Assembly (NCBI RefSeq): GCF_914767665.1
Contig: NC_059503.1
Span: 20,708,001 to 20,772,000, forward strand
Reading direction: 5' to 3'
DNA: 64,000 nt
From: Harmonia axyridis
Lineage: Eukaryota > Arthropoda > Insecta > Coleoptera > Coccinellidae
Below are positions 46,791 through 58,460 of the stretch, one piece after another. The notes beneath the pieces are model-generated. The model was given only the letters and a program-made list of their open reading frames with translations, searched no databases and was not told the origin of the DNA. The position numbers and the translations under genes are program-made. Each line of letters begins with the position of its first letter. Position 1 is the first letter of the stretch.

Positions 46791-47382
46791 ATCATGATTA
46801 CGGACGTGCGGAAAGAAACGAATTTGAGGATTCGTCATCAATGAGTCGAGCCTTATTGTTTAAAAAAAATCGAGAATTGCAGACATTCTGACGAAATGAT
46901 CGGTTTAGGGATAAAAAACCCATAAAGGTCTGAAAACTCAATCACTAATAGCCACTGAAGTGAGGTGGGCTAAAACATTCATCCGAAAATTACACCCTAT
47001 TTGCTACCGTAACTTAACGCCCCCTGACCCTAAACTATCCTCCTTTATAATGTAATCTGTTCACCAAGAAAATTCAGCAGGGGGTAATGAAATCGTGTAA
47101 TTCATTCGAATGGCCTTCGTCGGTGAATTTAAGTAAGGATTGCCAACGGTAGCGAACCAAAAGGGCGGGCTCATTATTTAGTAGCTCCTTCCGGTTCCGC
47201 CAAGAGCGCTCTGCGAATCCTCCTTGAATAACAAGCAAGGACGTTGTATTTCAGGAGCGGACACTGTTAGCTCAATCTTTTTTTTATCCTTGCAGGTCAC
47301 TCGGGTGGAGAATAGTGTGAAGCTCGAGGGTGAAATAATTTAAAAGGTTTAAGGTATATCCAGGAGGGATTCATATGTGACT
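46791..47382. other. GC-moderate spacer, nothing assigned
   Basis: Includes GC-richer patches (for example around 47160-47240), but no open frame with recognisable sequence and no clear repeat ends. Confidence 0.4.
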
Positions 47383-47850
47383 ATACGCTCTATTAGTGAT
47401 GACGTCACACAGTCATTTTAGTTCTCCTGTCAGTGTTCGGAATCCAAACAAACAAATTGTCATTCAAATTAGTACGTTGTCGTTGAAGAAATTGGCTTAT
47501 TTTGATAAATAAGATTATTTAAGGAACGATTTTACTATTAATTGATAGACAGAAGGAACGAAATTAATGCCAGTAAGTTCGAACTTGAAGTTCAACTAAT
47601 AAACACGGCTTTTTACAAAATCTGGGGAATGATACAGGATTGAAACTTACTGGTATTAACCTTGTTCCTTCTGTCTATCAATTAATACTGAAATCGTTCC
47701 TCAAGTACTCTTATTTTCTTATTTATGAAAATAAGCTAATTCCTTCAACGACACCGTACTTATTTGAATGACAATTTATTTATTTGGATTCCGAACACTG
47801 ACAGGGGAACCAAAAACGGCGGTGTGTGACGTCACACTAATAAAGCGTAT
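47383..47850. repeat. Foldback/MITE with ~200-bp arms and terminal TGACGTCA sites
   Basis: The arms at about 47383-47577 and 47645-47850 are imperfect reverse complements (shared TCAGTGTTCGGAATCCAAA, TAATTGATAGACAGAAGGAA, GCCAGTAAG/ TACCAGTAAG). Each arm carries TGACGTCACAC close to its outer end (47400 and 47827). No coding sequence. Non-autonomous DNA element. Confidence 0.9.
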
Positions 47851-47952
47851 TCCCCTCTTAATTTCCACCAATCACAAACGCTTAATTTCGAATTTCAAAT
47901 GGTTTCTAGATGGAAAAACTGAATGACAGCACTTGTCAGCAGTTTTTTCGAG

Positions 47953-48268
47953 TTTACGATGTCTAAAATACTGGTGTGCTCACTTACTCTTGAAAAACCT
48001 TAAAATTAAAGTGTTAACTTTTGAAAGAACTAGCCTTCTTGGATTTTAATGATGTTGGTCCCTTTTCACTTGATTTCCGCATCGTTTCTTATGGCGGCCC
48101 ACACGTCGTAATTTGTCAATCTCGTTTTGAGGTTAAATCAACAACGAACTACTTTCGACAGAATAAATGAAAATTTTGATATGATGCCGTTGATTGGTTA
48201 CTTCTAGGTATAGCGCCACCTTAAGGAAGAAAAGGGAAGTGAACACAGTAGTATTTTAGACATCTTAC
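47953..48268. repeat. Foldback of about 315 bp with ~30-bp arms
   Basis: ACGATGTCTAAAATACTGGT...GCTCACTT at the left pairs with AAGTGAACAC...GTATTTTAGACATCTTA at the right. The centre contains ATGGCGGCCCACACGTCG. A small MITE is likely. Confidence 0.75.
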
Positions 48269-50776
48269 CCGCGGGAAATTTAACAACTGTTGTCACCAAC
48301 AATTACAATACCTTCGATAACAAGTAACTATGGTCTCATGGAATAATCTTGTTTAATACTTAAGAAATACACGCCGAATTATATCAAATGGTTTTTATTT
48401 TCTTGTGAAATATAATAAAGTAGATTACCTCTTCGGAATAGAACCCAAGCCCGCAACATGACTGTCACGCCTCGTTTTTCTCTAGGTTATATTTAGGGAG
48501 TGATGGATGACGAAGTTGCTGATGATATCAGCCTAATATTCAGAGGGGTATATTGAAATAATGAAAACTGAATGAAACTAAATGAGCCTGAACCTTGCGG
48601 TAAAAAATATTGTATTCAGTACGACGACAAGAATACAAATATGATTTTTATTTTCTTAAATAGAGGCTCAAAATCGATGAACTTTTTAAACTATACATGA
48701 ATAAAATATTAATATTTACCGAAAAAAGAAGATCGAAACAATAAGCTGATAATCTGTCACTTGACCTAAATGTCAATCAGCTGTACAACACGTAAGAACT
48801 TCACTTAAGCTAAACTAACCGATTTATATCTTACCTTAAAACAATTACAAAACATCAGCATTCTGAATAATAATATTAATACCATGATCAATAAATAATT
48901 TTACACGCGTTGAAAATTAAATAACTGCGAAGTCAATTTCATTAAATATTAATTCTAAAAAATAAAATATTGCCTGTTTTCTCAAGAGCTCCCTGAAAAT
49001 TTCAGAGAGGCTTAATTTTTTTCCTGGAATGATCCCAAAAATTAACCAAAATCGAAATAAAGTTAATTAGTTTCCATTTCATGTACATTACAGTTTCTAA
49101 TAAATGTTAATATCTGCCTACAAAATATTCGGGAGAATATACATGATGTTGACGTTCGCATGACGTAATATTCCATTATACCACTAAGGAATTTAATTCA
49201 ATCCACAACTTCTGATATATCAAGCACTGTTTGAGTTCTGAGGTGATATCCTAGAAAGTTACATACAAGTCAGCTAATGCTCTATACAAGTTGAATCAGT
49301 TAAGGGCCAACAAGATGCACTTGAAAGTTAGAAAATTGGGTTGAATGTTGAATGGCTCAAAGGTAGGTATGCCTGAGTCTCATAGGCACGGATCCACTCG
49401 TAGTGCTTCTGTAATACTGAACTGCAAATATACTTTAATCGCTTATTTTCGGTAAATTCCATTGGATGTTCGTTGAATCTAGTTTCGAATGAATTATGTA
49501 TTTCACACTGTGAGTTGAATATAACTTTTAAACTTTATTTCTGGTGGAATTTTTGCATTGATTATCATCGATGACATTTTATTTTTATTACTTTGAAGGC
49601 AATATTCAGGTTTAATTTGAAAAACTATGAATATTTTGGTTTCCTTGGCTTTTATAATGGGGTATATTAGATTTATGACTATTTGTGATATTTTTTGTTA
49701 ATACCAAATTCTCTATAATTGGATGTTTGAACTTTATTGTTTGCAGCTATAGTTTTGTAGCTTATATTTCAGTTTCGCGATTTCCTTTGGATAATGGTGG
49801 TAGTGGTGAGAATCATTGACTGAAATGCTAAAATTGTGTCTAAATATGGGTGGCTTGAGTCTAAGTTCATTCAAAACTAGATTTAACGAACGTTAAATAG
49901 ATTCTATCAAAAGTAAGTTATTCTCCACTTTTCGACATTTTGCATAGACAATGATCAACCTTACCGCACAAATGAAAACATGAAAATTATACATGTGGAA
50001 TCAAAATGCAGAGGAGACTCAACTGTTTAGAACCTATTGAAATTTATAAGCTAGTGAACAGAAATGGTTTCGAAATTATGAATAAACACTCTGATCTGAA
50101 ATCCTAGAGAGTTGAATAATGGCCAAAATTGTTTTCTCCCTTTTTTATCAAATTTTGAAGCCTTTTTATGGTTTTTCTTATCACTTTTTTGTACCTGAAT
50201 CCATATAAACACTCTGGACCATTTGTGAAAGTTCTGCAGATGAACTCGAAATGAGATCTAGTTTACATAATGTAATCCTCATATTGTTTATATGATGATA
50301 ATCTATAATAGTAAAAGCATAGAAAGTATAAAACTTGTTTTGATAACTTTTTGGAAATAAATCATTTGGATTCCATTCAATATTTCTGTTTGAGGGATTT
50401 GGTGCTGAATTATTGACCACTCGTTTTGGGTCAGCTGTATGTATAGCTTCTGGGAAGTCTCACAGAAGCGTAGAAAACACTGGACAAAATACATGGCAAA
50501 AAACTCCACTTCGGTTGAATGTACGATAAAGTAAAAAAAAAAATTCGAGAATGGCACTTATCACCTAATACTCCGAAAGGGTAGTATCTTTTTTAAATCC
50601 CTAATCTACGATCGAAGCGCCATCGGCAACAACTTCAACCCTTTCAAAAACCCAGAGAAGAGAGGTTCTCTTTGATCCTCGATCGAAGTACCTTCATAAA
50701 TTTCATTTCCTATTCTTCATAGTCATATTTCCTCTAGAGACGCCCCGTTAGCTGAAAAAAAAAAGCCGTAACTTAC
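48269..50776. other. AT-rich DNA, nothing recognised
   Basis: No supported exon, RNA or repeat was found. The 50580-50760 part is GC-richer but has no recognisable coding content. Confidence 0.45.
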
Positions 50777-50917
50777 GAGGGTTTCCCACAATCTCACGTT
50801 TCGGCATATCAATAAACCATGGGTGTGATTTATGATTCTCATCTAGAGAGAGAGGGTAGAGGATTCGCCCAAGAAGCTCCGTATAGTAAAACAGCACATC
50901 CCGAAGAAACAACTAAT

Positions 50918-51007
50918 AATTCAATACAAGCGACGGAGTAATTCCATTCCGCCATCCTTTCTTTTCAATCTACGACGGCAAAACTTCGTTTTCCGAACGT
51001 GAGAATA
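50918..51007 (+). repeat. 90-bp direct repeat, left copy
   Basis: Matches 52427-52516 with about four differences over 90 bases (core block ATTCCATTCCGCCATCC, then TTTTCCGAACGTGAGAATA). The pair brackets a mariner relic. Confidence 0.9.
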
Positions 51008-51419
51008 CGAGGGCTACTATTCATGTATTGAGAATTGGCGACAATATTGCCAGGTGAAATCAGATATTGACATCTGTTAGAATATTACTTCATCCGAACA
51101 AATTACGAGAGAGGCAACCAACATTACATCCTACCTACTCGTAGTATTACTTCATCTCACCACCGCAGCGGTGTAAGCGGTTACGAGGCCGTCGAGGGCT
51201 ATCGAAAGAAAGAACAAGAATATATCTTCAATGATCTAGAGCGAATGACAGAGGTCTAACCTAAGAGATCATTCCTTCTGAAATCGAGCTTTCTCGTAGA
51301 GAGAGACATTCTAGAATCTAGAAAATCTGACATTTTTTGTGTTATGAGTACTCATAACGTTTTGACGTACGAGCACAATTTTTGTTGTTTACAGTAAATT
51401 GAAAATTTCATCTCTGCCA

Positions 51420-52345
51420 AAATATGGATTTAACTCGAGAAAATTTTCGAGCTATCAAAAATATGACTTCCGACGTGGACTAACTTAAGAAAAATGCATC
51501 TATTAAATAAATCCATTTTTTGGCGATGAAGCACCATTTAAAGCCACTGTATATCGCTAGTAAATTGAATTCAAAGGTGGACGTAGTTCGCTCACGGACG
51601 AAGTTAAAGAAGGTCCTCCAAAATCAGTCGTTGTGCCGGAAAATATTGATGCTGTGCGAAAACTAATTGGAGAAGATGGTCATGTGATATATCAGGAAAT
51701 TGAGAGATGTTTAAGAATTGGTATGACTAGCATACTTTAGATTTTTCGCGAACATTTATGTGTTCGGTAGCTCTGTACAAGTTGGATTTCACATTTGTTG
51801 AATGATGCTCAAAAAATTGGCCTATCGGCAGTTTGGGTGTTTCAATGTAAAGCAAAGCCAACAAAAATTCTCGTAGTGCTCAGAAGCAAAGGGAGGCGTT
51901 TTTCTTCACGAAAGCTGGTCCTGTGGCAATTGTGACTCTTGAAAATCAAAAGAGCATTAATTCAAAGTGGTATGAAACCATTTGTTTGCCCGAAGTTTTC
52001 GGAAAATGGAGAGAACAAACCCAAAACGACGAATCATCCTGCATCATGACAATGAGAGCTCACACACATCAAATGCAACGAATGAGTATTTGGACACACA
52101 AAAATCAAATTAATGGATTATCCGCCTTACAGCCCCGACTTGACACCGAATGGCTTCTTCTTCTACCCAGAAATTGAAAATAAACTTCGTGGATAACGAT
52201 TTTCATCGCCCGAAGATGAGGTTGAGGCCCTCCAAACGCCTGTTTTGGAACTACCAACTTCTGATTGGAAAAAATGTTTCGAACGAAAGTTCATTCGCAT
52301 GCAAAAGTGTATAGATCTAAAAGGAGATTATTTTAAAAAGCAATA
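51420..52345 (+). mobile_element. Mariner transposase relic between 90-bp direct repeats
   Basis: Plus-strand frames retain MDLTRENFRAI near 51424, RSSLTDEVKEGPPKSVV near 51590, QKIGLSAVWV near 51810, PPYSPDLTPNGFFFYPE near 52128 (third-Asp region, with N in place of the usual S-D), and DWKKCFERKFIRMQKCIDL before a final TAA at about 52346. The first two catalytic Asp regions are not intact, and many stops occur. No terminal inverted repeats were found. Confidence 0.8.
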
Positions 52346-52426
52346 AAAATATATTGCATCAAAATCGCTTGTTTGTATTTTGTATACTCAATACATAAAT
52401 AGTAACCCAATACATAAATAGTACAT

Positions 52427-52516
52427 AATTCAATACAAGTGAAGGAGTAATTCCATTCCGCCATCCTTTCTTTTCAATCTACGGCGGGAAAACTTCGTTT
52501 TCCGAACGTGAGAATA
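52427..52516 (+). repeat. 90-bp direct repeat, right copy
   Basis: Partner of 50918-51007. It is immediately followed by a perfect dyad, AATCCGTT/AACGGATT, at about 52523-52541. Confidence 0.9.
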
Positions 52517-52545
52517 TAACATAATCCGTTCCGAACGGATTATAC

Positions 52546-53316
52546 AGAGGTCCTTAGATTGCAGGAGCACTCGGATGAATCCTGGCGCTTGAAAGGTATT
52601 AAGCGCAGGCGAAGTCCTTCCAATTTATTTCTCGTTTCCTATTGATAAATCTAATCGGCAATCTTTGAAAACAAATCATTAAGGGGCTTATGAGAGAATT
52701 CGAGATTGAAAAATATTATGTTGAAATGATTATTGGATAGAAATATCAATGAATTGTGAGAAAATGTGAGACAGTTAAGAGATGAAAAGAATTTGATGAT
52801 GTGAAGAATGTGATTATCATAGTTTCTGTGATTGTTTACTCGACTAAACTTAAGTTTGGAGTTCCAAAATGGTCGTCACGGTGATATGACTACTTTTCCT
52901 CACGTCCCGTTTTGGAGCTCCATAGTGTGAAAATATTGAAGCGTTTGTGAAGTTGAAATTGTTAAAATAGTTTATGATTGTTGAGATTTTGTGTGATTTT
53001 GGAGTTTGTGTGGCAGATTGCTTCATGTGTCGATGGCGACCAGCCAAGCACATTGTTGAAGGAATGATCAATCAATCAACTTAAGTTTGGGGTTATTCTT
53101 CTTCTTTCCCAATCACTCTTCATCTCAAATAGCAGCCCTCTATTTGAGGGGAAGTTGAATATGGGCTTAGCCTCAGGACTATGCGCTCAAAGTTTGGGGT
53201 TATGTTTCCTTGTTTGGATTGACGTTTGGAATATTGTTGTGCTTTTGTATTAGAATTTTTTATTACAAACATCAGTTTAGATAATCTCAGCAAATTTAAA
53301 AATTTCGGAAAGTACA
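52546..53316. other. No gene recognised
   Basis: AT-rich sequence. A block similar to TTAAGTTTGG-GTT occurs three times (about 52850, 53082, 53190). Nothing else was supported. Confidence 0.4.
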
Positions 53317-54335
53317 TAAGCGTACAACTTTGCTTCCACCCTTTTTTTTCCAAAATTCGAGGCTTTATTGAAAAAAACTGGTTAGACATTTATGATTCAA
53401 AGTATACGAATCCTGCGTTGAAAAAACTGGTTATCATTTGAAGTGATCAATCCAATTTTTTACTTCTTCATAAGACCGAAAGTGCTTTTCAGCCAGGCCG
53501 CGTGCCATTGATGGAAACAAGGGATAGTCCGAGGGAGCAACGTCTGGAGAATACGGCTGGTGGGATAGAACTTCCCATTTCAACGTTTCCAAGTATGTCT
53601 CGACCACTTTCGCAACATGGGGTCGAGCATTGTCATGCTGTAAAATCACTTTATCATGTCTCTCGTTGTATTGCGGCCACCAAATACTAAGAAATTAACC
53701 CATTTTTCGTCTCCAGTCACAATGTGATGCAGAAATCCCTTCCGCCTTTGTCTTGAAAATAGCTGTTCACAAGCAAACAAACGCCGTTCAACATCTCTCG
53801 GCTTCAACTCGTACAGCACCCAATTTCCTTGTTTCTGAATCTTTTCCATGACTTTCAGGCGTTTGAAATATCTTGCTGCGCCACTCCCAATGATCCTGCC
53901 AATTCCTGTTGCGTTTGACACGAGTCTTGATCGAGTAATGCCTCCTATTCTGCATCTTCGAAAACCTTCTCTCTTCCACCGCCAAGCTGGTCATCACCGT
54001 TCTTGATGCGTTGAAACCACTCTCGGCACGTTCTTTCACTGATATCGGCCTCACCATAGGTATTTGAGAGAATTCGATGAGCCTTAGCCGCAGATTTCTT
54101 TTAATTAAAGCAGAAAATTAAAACCTCCCGCAAATGACGAGAATTTGGCTCGTAAGCTGCCATGTTTAATCGAGAATAACTTTATGATGCAAACATAAAT
54201 CGACTAATATTTCGAAGGCGTTATGTTTACAAATATCTAAGCTTATAGTATGACATCTACGATCTATTTATTTCGACTACCACTTACCACTACAGCCAAT
54301 CATTGAAAACGGCGGAAGCAAGGTTGTACACCTAA
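53317..54335 (-). mobile_element. Internally deleted mariner transposon
   Basis: The terminal inverted repeats match TTAGGTGTACAACCTTGCTTCC at the right end (54335) and TAAGCGTACAACTTTGCTTCC at the left (53317). The minus-strand transposase starts MAAYEPNSRHLREVL at about 54162, continues with ISERTCREWFQRIKNGDDQ, and reaches the first Asp in VTGDEKWVNFL. It then jumps to ERHDKVILQHDNARPH (second Asp) and PDVAPSDYPLF (third Asp), so roughly 80 residues are missing between the first and second Asp. Stops and frame changes also occur. At 1019 bp it is shorter than the usual 1.3 kb. Inactive. Confidence 0.93.
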
Positions 54336-55635
54336 TTTAATCTCGATTAAGTAAATTCTTTTGTCCTGTGGTATGTTGATAAGACGAAGAGTCGAATATA
54401 AAAATTCCATTGTAGTAAAATAGTTCACAATAACTCATGGTTATTGATTAGACGGTGTAGTCTTTTGACCCCATTGAGACATTCGATAGATAAAGCGTTG
54501 CCCTGATTCGTGAGTGGAAACCTAGAACATGAAGAAGCGGAAGAAATATATCTTTTATGTTTCGTTAAAAAAACTTCAGTACTTCCTCGATTGGAAGCGA
54601 TGTGAAAACTGCACCATTTCAAAGCTTTGAATTCTATCGTTCCCTCTGACGAGAAAACAACGGAGGTAAGGAACATCATTCCTTGGGAAAAACGAAGTTT
54701 GTTTTTTGATAAATGAGACAGCGTTAATCCCTTGAAGGATGGCTCGAGATAAATATTTTCCACAAAGTCTCAAACGTTTCAGTCATTCCTTCGGAAGCAG
54801 ATGAGCATTCAGCCATCATAATATCCTACAGAGATATCATCCGTCACGTTTCCCATGAATAAAACGTTCTTCAAGGTGGAACGAAAAGAAGCGTGGACTG
54901 GTCCACGCCAATTCCTGGTACACATGACATCGAAAAGGGAGGATAAGAGCACGAGATCTTGAGGACATTGGCGTAGTCAGGGGAAATGGGTGGTAATATC
55001 CTCTCCCAGGAAGCTCGGTGACCCTTACGGTTAATCTAAAAAGATGTTTTAGTTCTATACCCAAGAATGCATAGGAAAATTGGGTTATTGGTATTGGAAT
55101 ATTCGTTTTTAAGAATCAATTAATTCAGAGGACATTTGCTTTATCTTTAAGAAGGCGTATCGCAAGCCCAACGCGAATACCATATCCGAAAATGCTGAAA
55201 TTCATACGGCACAAACAGAATACCCACACCAAATTCCATCAAAATTTGATAAGAATTGTGGATGTTAGATTGGATAAGATTATATGAGGAGCGATGAGGC
55301 CATGTTAATCTCGCAAACACTTTGACCTGCACTGTTTACCAGTCGGGCACCAAAGTTGAAATCATCACTTTTTTCCGGTTTATGAACCTTTTGCTATAGA
55401 TAACTTCAATACTGCAGAGCATTTATTTCAGTGACTTCTTGATAGGATCGACAGGTATCTCTTGTAACCTTATGTTCTGCAGATGATAATTTACATTGAC
55501 AGTGTCAGTTTCCCCAGTACTAGTTTAGCGAGGTAGAGAACCTATTTGGCCCAGCTCATCGAGAAAGAGAGAAATAAAATGGCCTGCTTTCATGCCCTGA
55601 CCCTTCGCCAGAACGTAATCTGACCCTTTTGTCCT
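54336..55635. other. No gene recognised
   Basis: Moderately GC-rich in parts (54480-55030). The longest open frame is a 112-codon minus-strand frame at 54425-54763, which has no known motif, no splice context and overlaps other frames. It is not called. Confidence 0.4.
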
Positions 55636-55830
55636 ATTCCCATTACAGTTTGCAATGGGCAGACCACGCATGCACTGGAGAGACAATATAAAAGCAGACC
55701 TGGTAACAATGAAAATACCTTAAGATCATAATATAAAGAAACGACCGAAAATCATGGAACGTAGTATATTCTGGTTAGCCAAAACCCACCGAGGGTTGTA
55801 GAGCTACATAATAAGAAGATTAACCTGATT
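55636..55830 (+). mobile_element. 3' tail of a non-LTR retrotransposon ORF (fragment)
   Basis: The plus strand encodes GRPRMHWRDNIKADLVT and, after a frame change, WLAKTHRGL followed by a stop. The RGRP-x-RW...D-L and AKTHxGL-stop pattern is the usual C-terminus of insect endonuclease/reverse-transcriptase polyproteins. The 5' part is absent. Confidence 0.65.
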
Positions 55831-56234
55831 CAGATAATGTTGATCTGTGAAGTATATGTTTAGTGTCTAAAGTTATTAAGCTTTCTATTTGTCCTATTGT
55901 TTTATGATGTCCAGTAGACCTCTACTTCTTTTATCCCTAGGCAGTATTGTACTCTCAATCTACTTTTGGAATGGTGCTTGTATGCTTTTATCATTAAAGT
56001 TCTGATGTTACGTTTCAGGTTTTTGGTATGTTTTTTGCTCCATGGAAATATACCGAAAGATTGAGTTGGGAATGAGAATGCATGAGTTTTGATGATTTTC
56101 GGTATGTTCTTGCTCTCGAGGTATATTTTTAAATTTCCTCCTAATGATCTCAGTCATTTAAGTCTTCCTTCATTCTTTTATGGTTGATCAGTCGTTTTTG
56201 TTTTATTCAGTCAGGTATTTGTAATGATGGTCCG

Positions 56235-56465
56235 ATTTTATCGCTACCACCTCTTGTTCTGGTAGTGATGGAAGGTGGACGAAGAGACATGTGGAGTGGA
56301 GACATAGACATGAGGCATATAGAAGTAGAGGACGGCCTCCTAGTCGGTGGACAGACGATATAAAAGAGTAGCTGGAAACTGGATTCAGACCGCATAAGAC
56401 CGAAAAAGATGGCTAGAGTAAAGGAAGGCTTTCGTTCAGCAGTGGACGATCATGATGATGATGAC
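56235..56465 (+). mobile_element. 3' tail of a second non-LTR retrotransposon, ending in (GAT)n
   Basis: The plus strand has HRHEAYRSRGRPPSRWTDDI and K-E, then K-D-G...FSSGRSS in shifted frames (the source would read KRW-E-L-KEAF-QQW). It ends with a short GATGATGATGAT tail at about 56451-56464. The RGRP-x-RW-DDI motif plus a simple repeat tail is characteristic. Truncated at the 5' end and inactive. Confidence 0.7.
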
Positions 56466-57054
56466 CTCTGAAAGACTGAATGGTTGAGTTGAATTTTTCC
56501 TGGTAGAAGGCTGAGATGTTCCACTAGTTTAACCATAATTTGTAGGTGGTTTTTGTTGCCCGGAGGATGATAATATTACTGTTCCTTGTGACGTTGAAAG
56601 CTTTTTCAGTAGCTTTCAGTTGTTTAAAGAGGGGGTTCAGCACCGAGCAGAATCATCAAGGAGCATGTATGGTCTCTTTTTCTTGTATACTTTACCATAT
56701 TTTATTTGTTTATTTTTTTATAGTGAATAAACATTATATTATTATATTTCAAGGATTTTCGCCTACTGAGGGAGAGTTGGAATGGCTAATTGAATAATGA
56801 ATTGAGGGGTCATATGCTCGAGCCGATTGTAGAAGTTTATACTTTTATAACATTTTGCGCAACTAGAGGCGATAGACAGAGACAATACCTTCATACCAAA
56901 ATTGTTCAGAATTTTCTGAATTTAGTGGGAGGACTTTTTTTTATATAGAGACCAAAAAATTTGTCATCCCAAAATTGAACACAAACCTTCTCCTAGCTTA
57001 GATAGACTCTGAAGTAATTTTACTTGTAAAATAAGAAGTGTAAGTACTATCAAA

Positions 57055-57571
57055 AAGGTTGTGGAAAATTGAATATCAATACATATCAATAAATAAGGGT
57101 AGCATAGATAAATTACAAAAAGTACAAAATAGAGGTATGAGAATTATTTTGAAATGTAATAAAAGAACTCCCATCAGAAATATGTTGAATTGTTTGAAAT
57201 TGATGAGTGTCAATCAAAGAATTATTTATAGAACATTAGATTTAATATTCAAAGCAAGAAATGAAATGTTACCTGAATATTTGAGTGAAAACCTAAAATT
57301 TGCTAATGAGATACATAATTATAATACACGACGTCGAGATGATTTTTACATAGAGAAAGTTAATACTACATCAATGAATAAATCCACATTTAGCAGGGGA
57401 TTAGTTATCTTCACTAAACTACCTGAAAAGATCAAATATTGTAATAATTATAGAGAATTTAAAAAATGTTTGATCAGTTATATTTATGAAGAATTTAATT
57501 AAGTTAGTGGATTACATTTGTATTGTTTTCAATAGCCGAGAGCTAAATAAAGATTATTATTATTATTATTA
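57055..57571 (+). mobile_element. 5'-truncated non-LTR retrotransposon with (ATT)n tail and target duplication
   Basis: A 147-codon open frame (57059-57502) gives the C-terminal end of a reverse-transcriptase ORF: LQKVQNRGMRIILKCNK, then RQIY-type residues, LLPEYLSENLKF, HNYNTRRRDDFYI, FSRGLVIFTKLPEKIK and F-K-K-C-L. It is followed by AATAAAGATTATTATTATT. TACTATCAAA (57045-57054) and TACTGTCAAA (57572-57581) look like a 10-bp target duplication with one change. The frame is intact for its length, so insertion is fairly recent, but severe 5' truncation makes it inactive. Confidence 0.88.
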
Positions 57572-57581
57572 TACTGTCAAA

Positions 57582-58460
57582 TGATGATCCGATTGAATTG
57601 AATCACCGACAATCACCATAGGCTGAATTCCTATGAACTATCAGCCACGGCAATTATTCTACTATTTTGCTGCCGAGTAAAACAAATAACTATTTTTTAT
57701 TATTTTTGTTTAGACAAATACTTTGGCTCCTTAATCGCCACTGACTATAAGAAATCCTAAGTAACTACTTCACTTGAACTACTGCTTTATTTCTAACGGA
57801 AAACAAAACAAAAAATCCTGACTACGCCAATGCCTTCGGAGTCCTCCCTGTGTTTCTTGAAACAGATCAAAACGGCGTCGTTAACTGACGTTTTGCGGTT
57901 TCTCCCCACGTCCAGAACTTTCGTTATCCCGAACCGTGACAGTCGATTCTAACCCCAAACAGCTAAGTTGTCGTCTATATTACAAGAGTTTTAAACATTA
58001 TAGTGTTTCACACAATAGTTTCAGTTTTCGCCGTATTTTATTCCACCGCGAACACGGTCTCGAAATACTGAGTGGAATAGATGGGCAGATTACAAAGCGG
58101 ACTGGCAAAATTATGGCGACATTCGCGATGAATTCGAATTAAAACGTTACAACACCCGCATACTGAATTTCGTTTTCCGATTCGGGCACGATCGGGATGT
58201 TCGTTACTTTGTCAAGGAGGAAATTAGGCTGCGAATTATTATGGAGAACGCTGCACGTATGATGAAGATTCGAATTAACTTCGATGATTAGAGAGAGAAA
58301 AATAGAAGAAATTTCATTCTACGGTCTATTATTTTGTCCCTTGAGGGGGAATACCACCACGTGACTGCTCAGTTCAAAACAAAATTATAGATTTTTCTCC
58401 TTACAACCACCAATTTTTATAAGTTTTTCACATAATTCATTCAAACAATAATTCACATTG
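57582..58460. other. No gene recognised
   Basis: Mixed-composition spacer. The GC-richer part at 57830-58260 has no recognised coding block. Confidence 0.4.

Noticed and set aside
54425..54763. 112-codon minus-strand frame
   Set aside because: No recognisable motif, splice context or codon bias; comparable frames arise by chance in this sequence.
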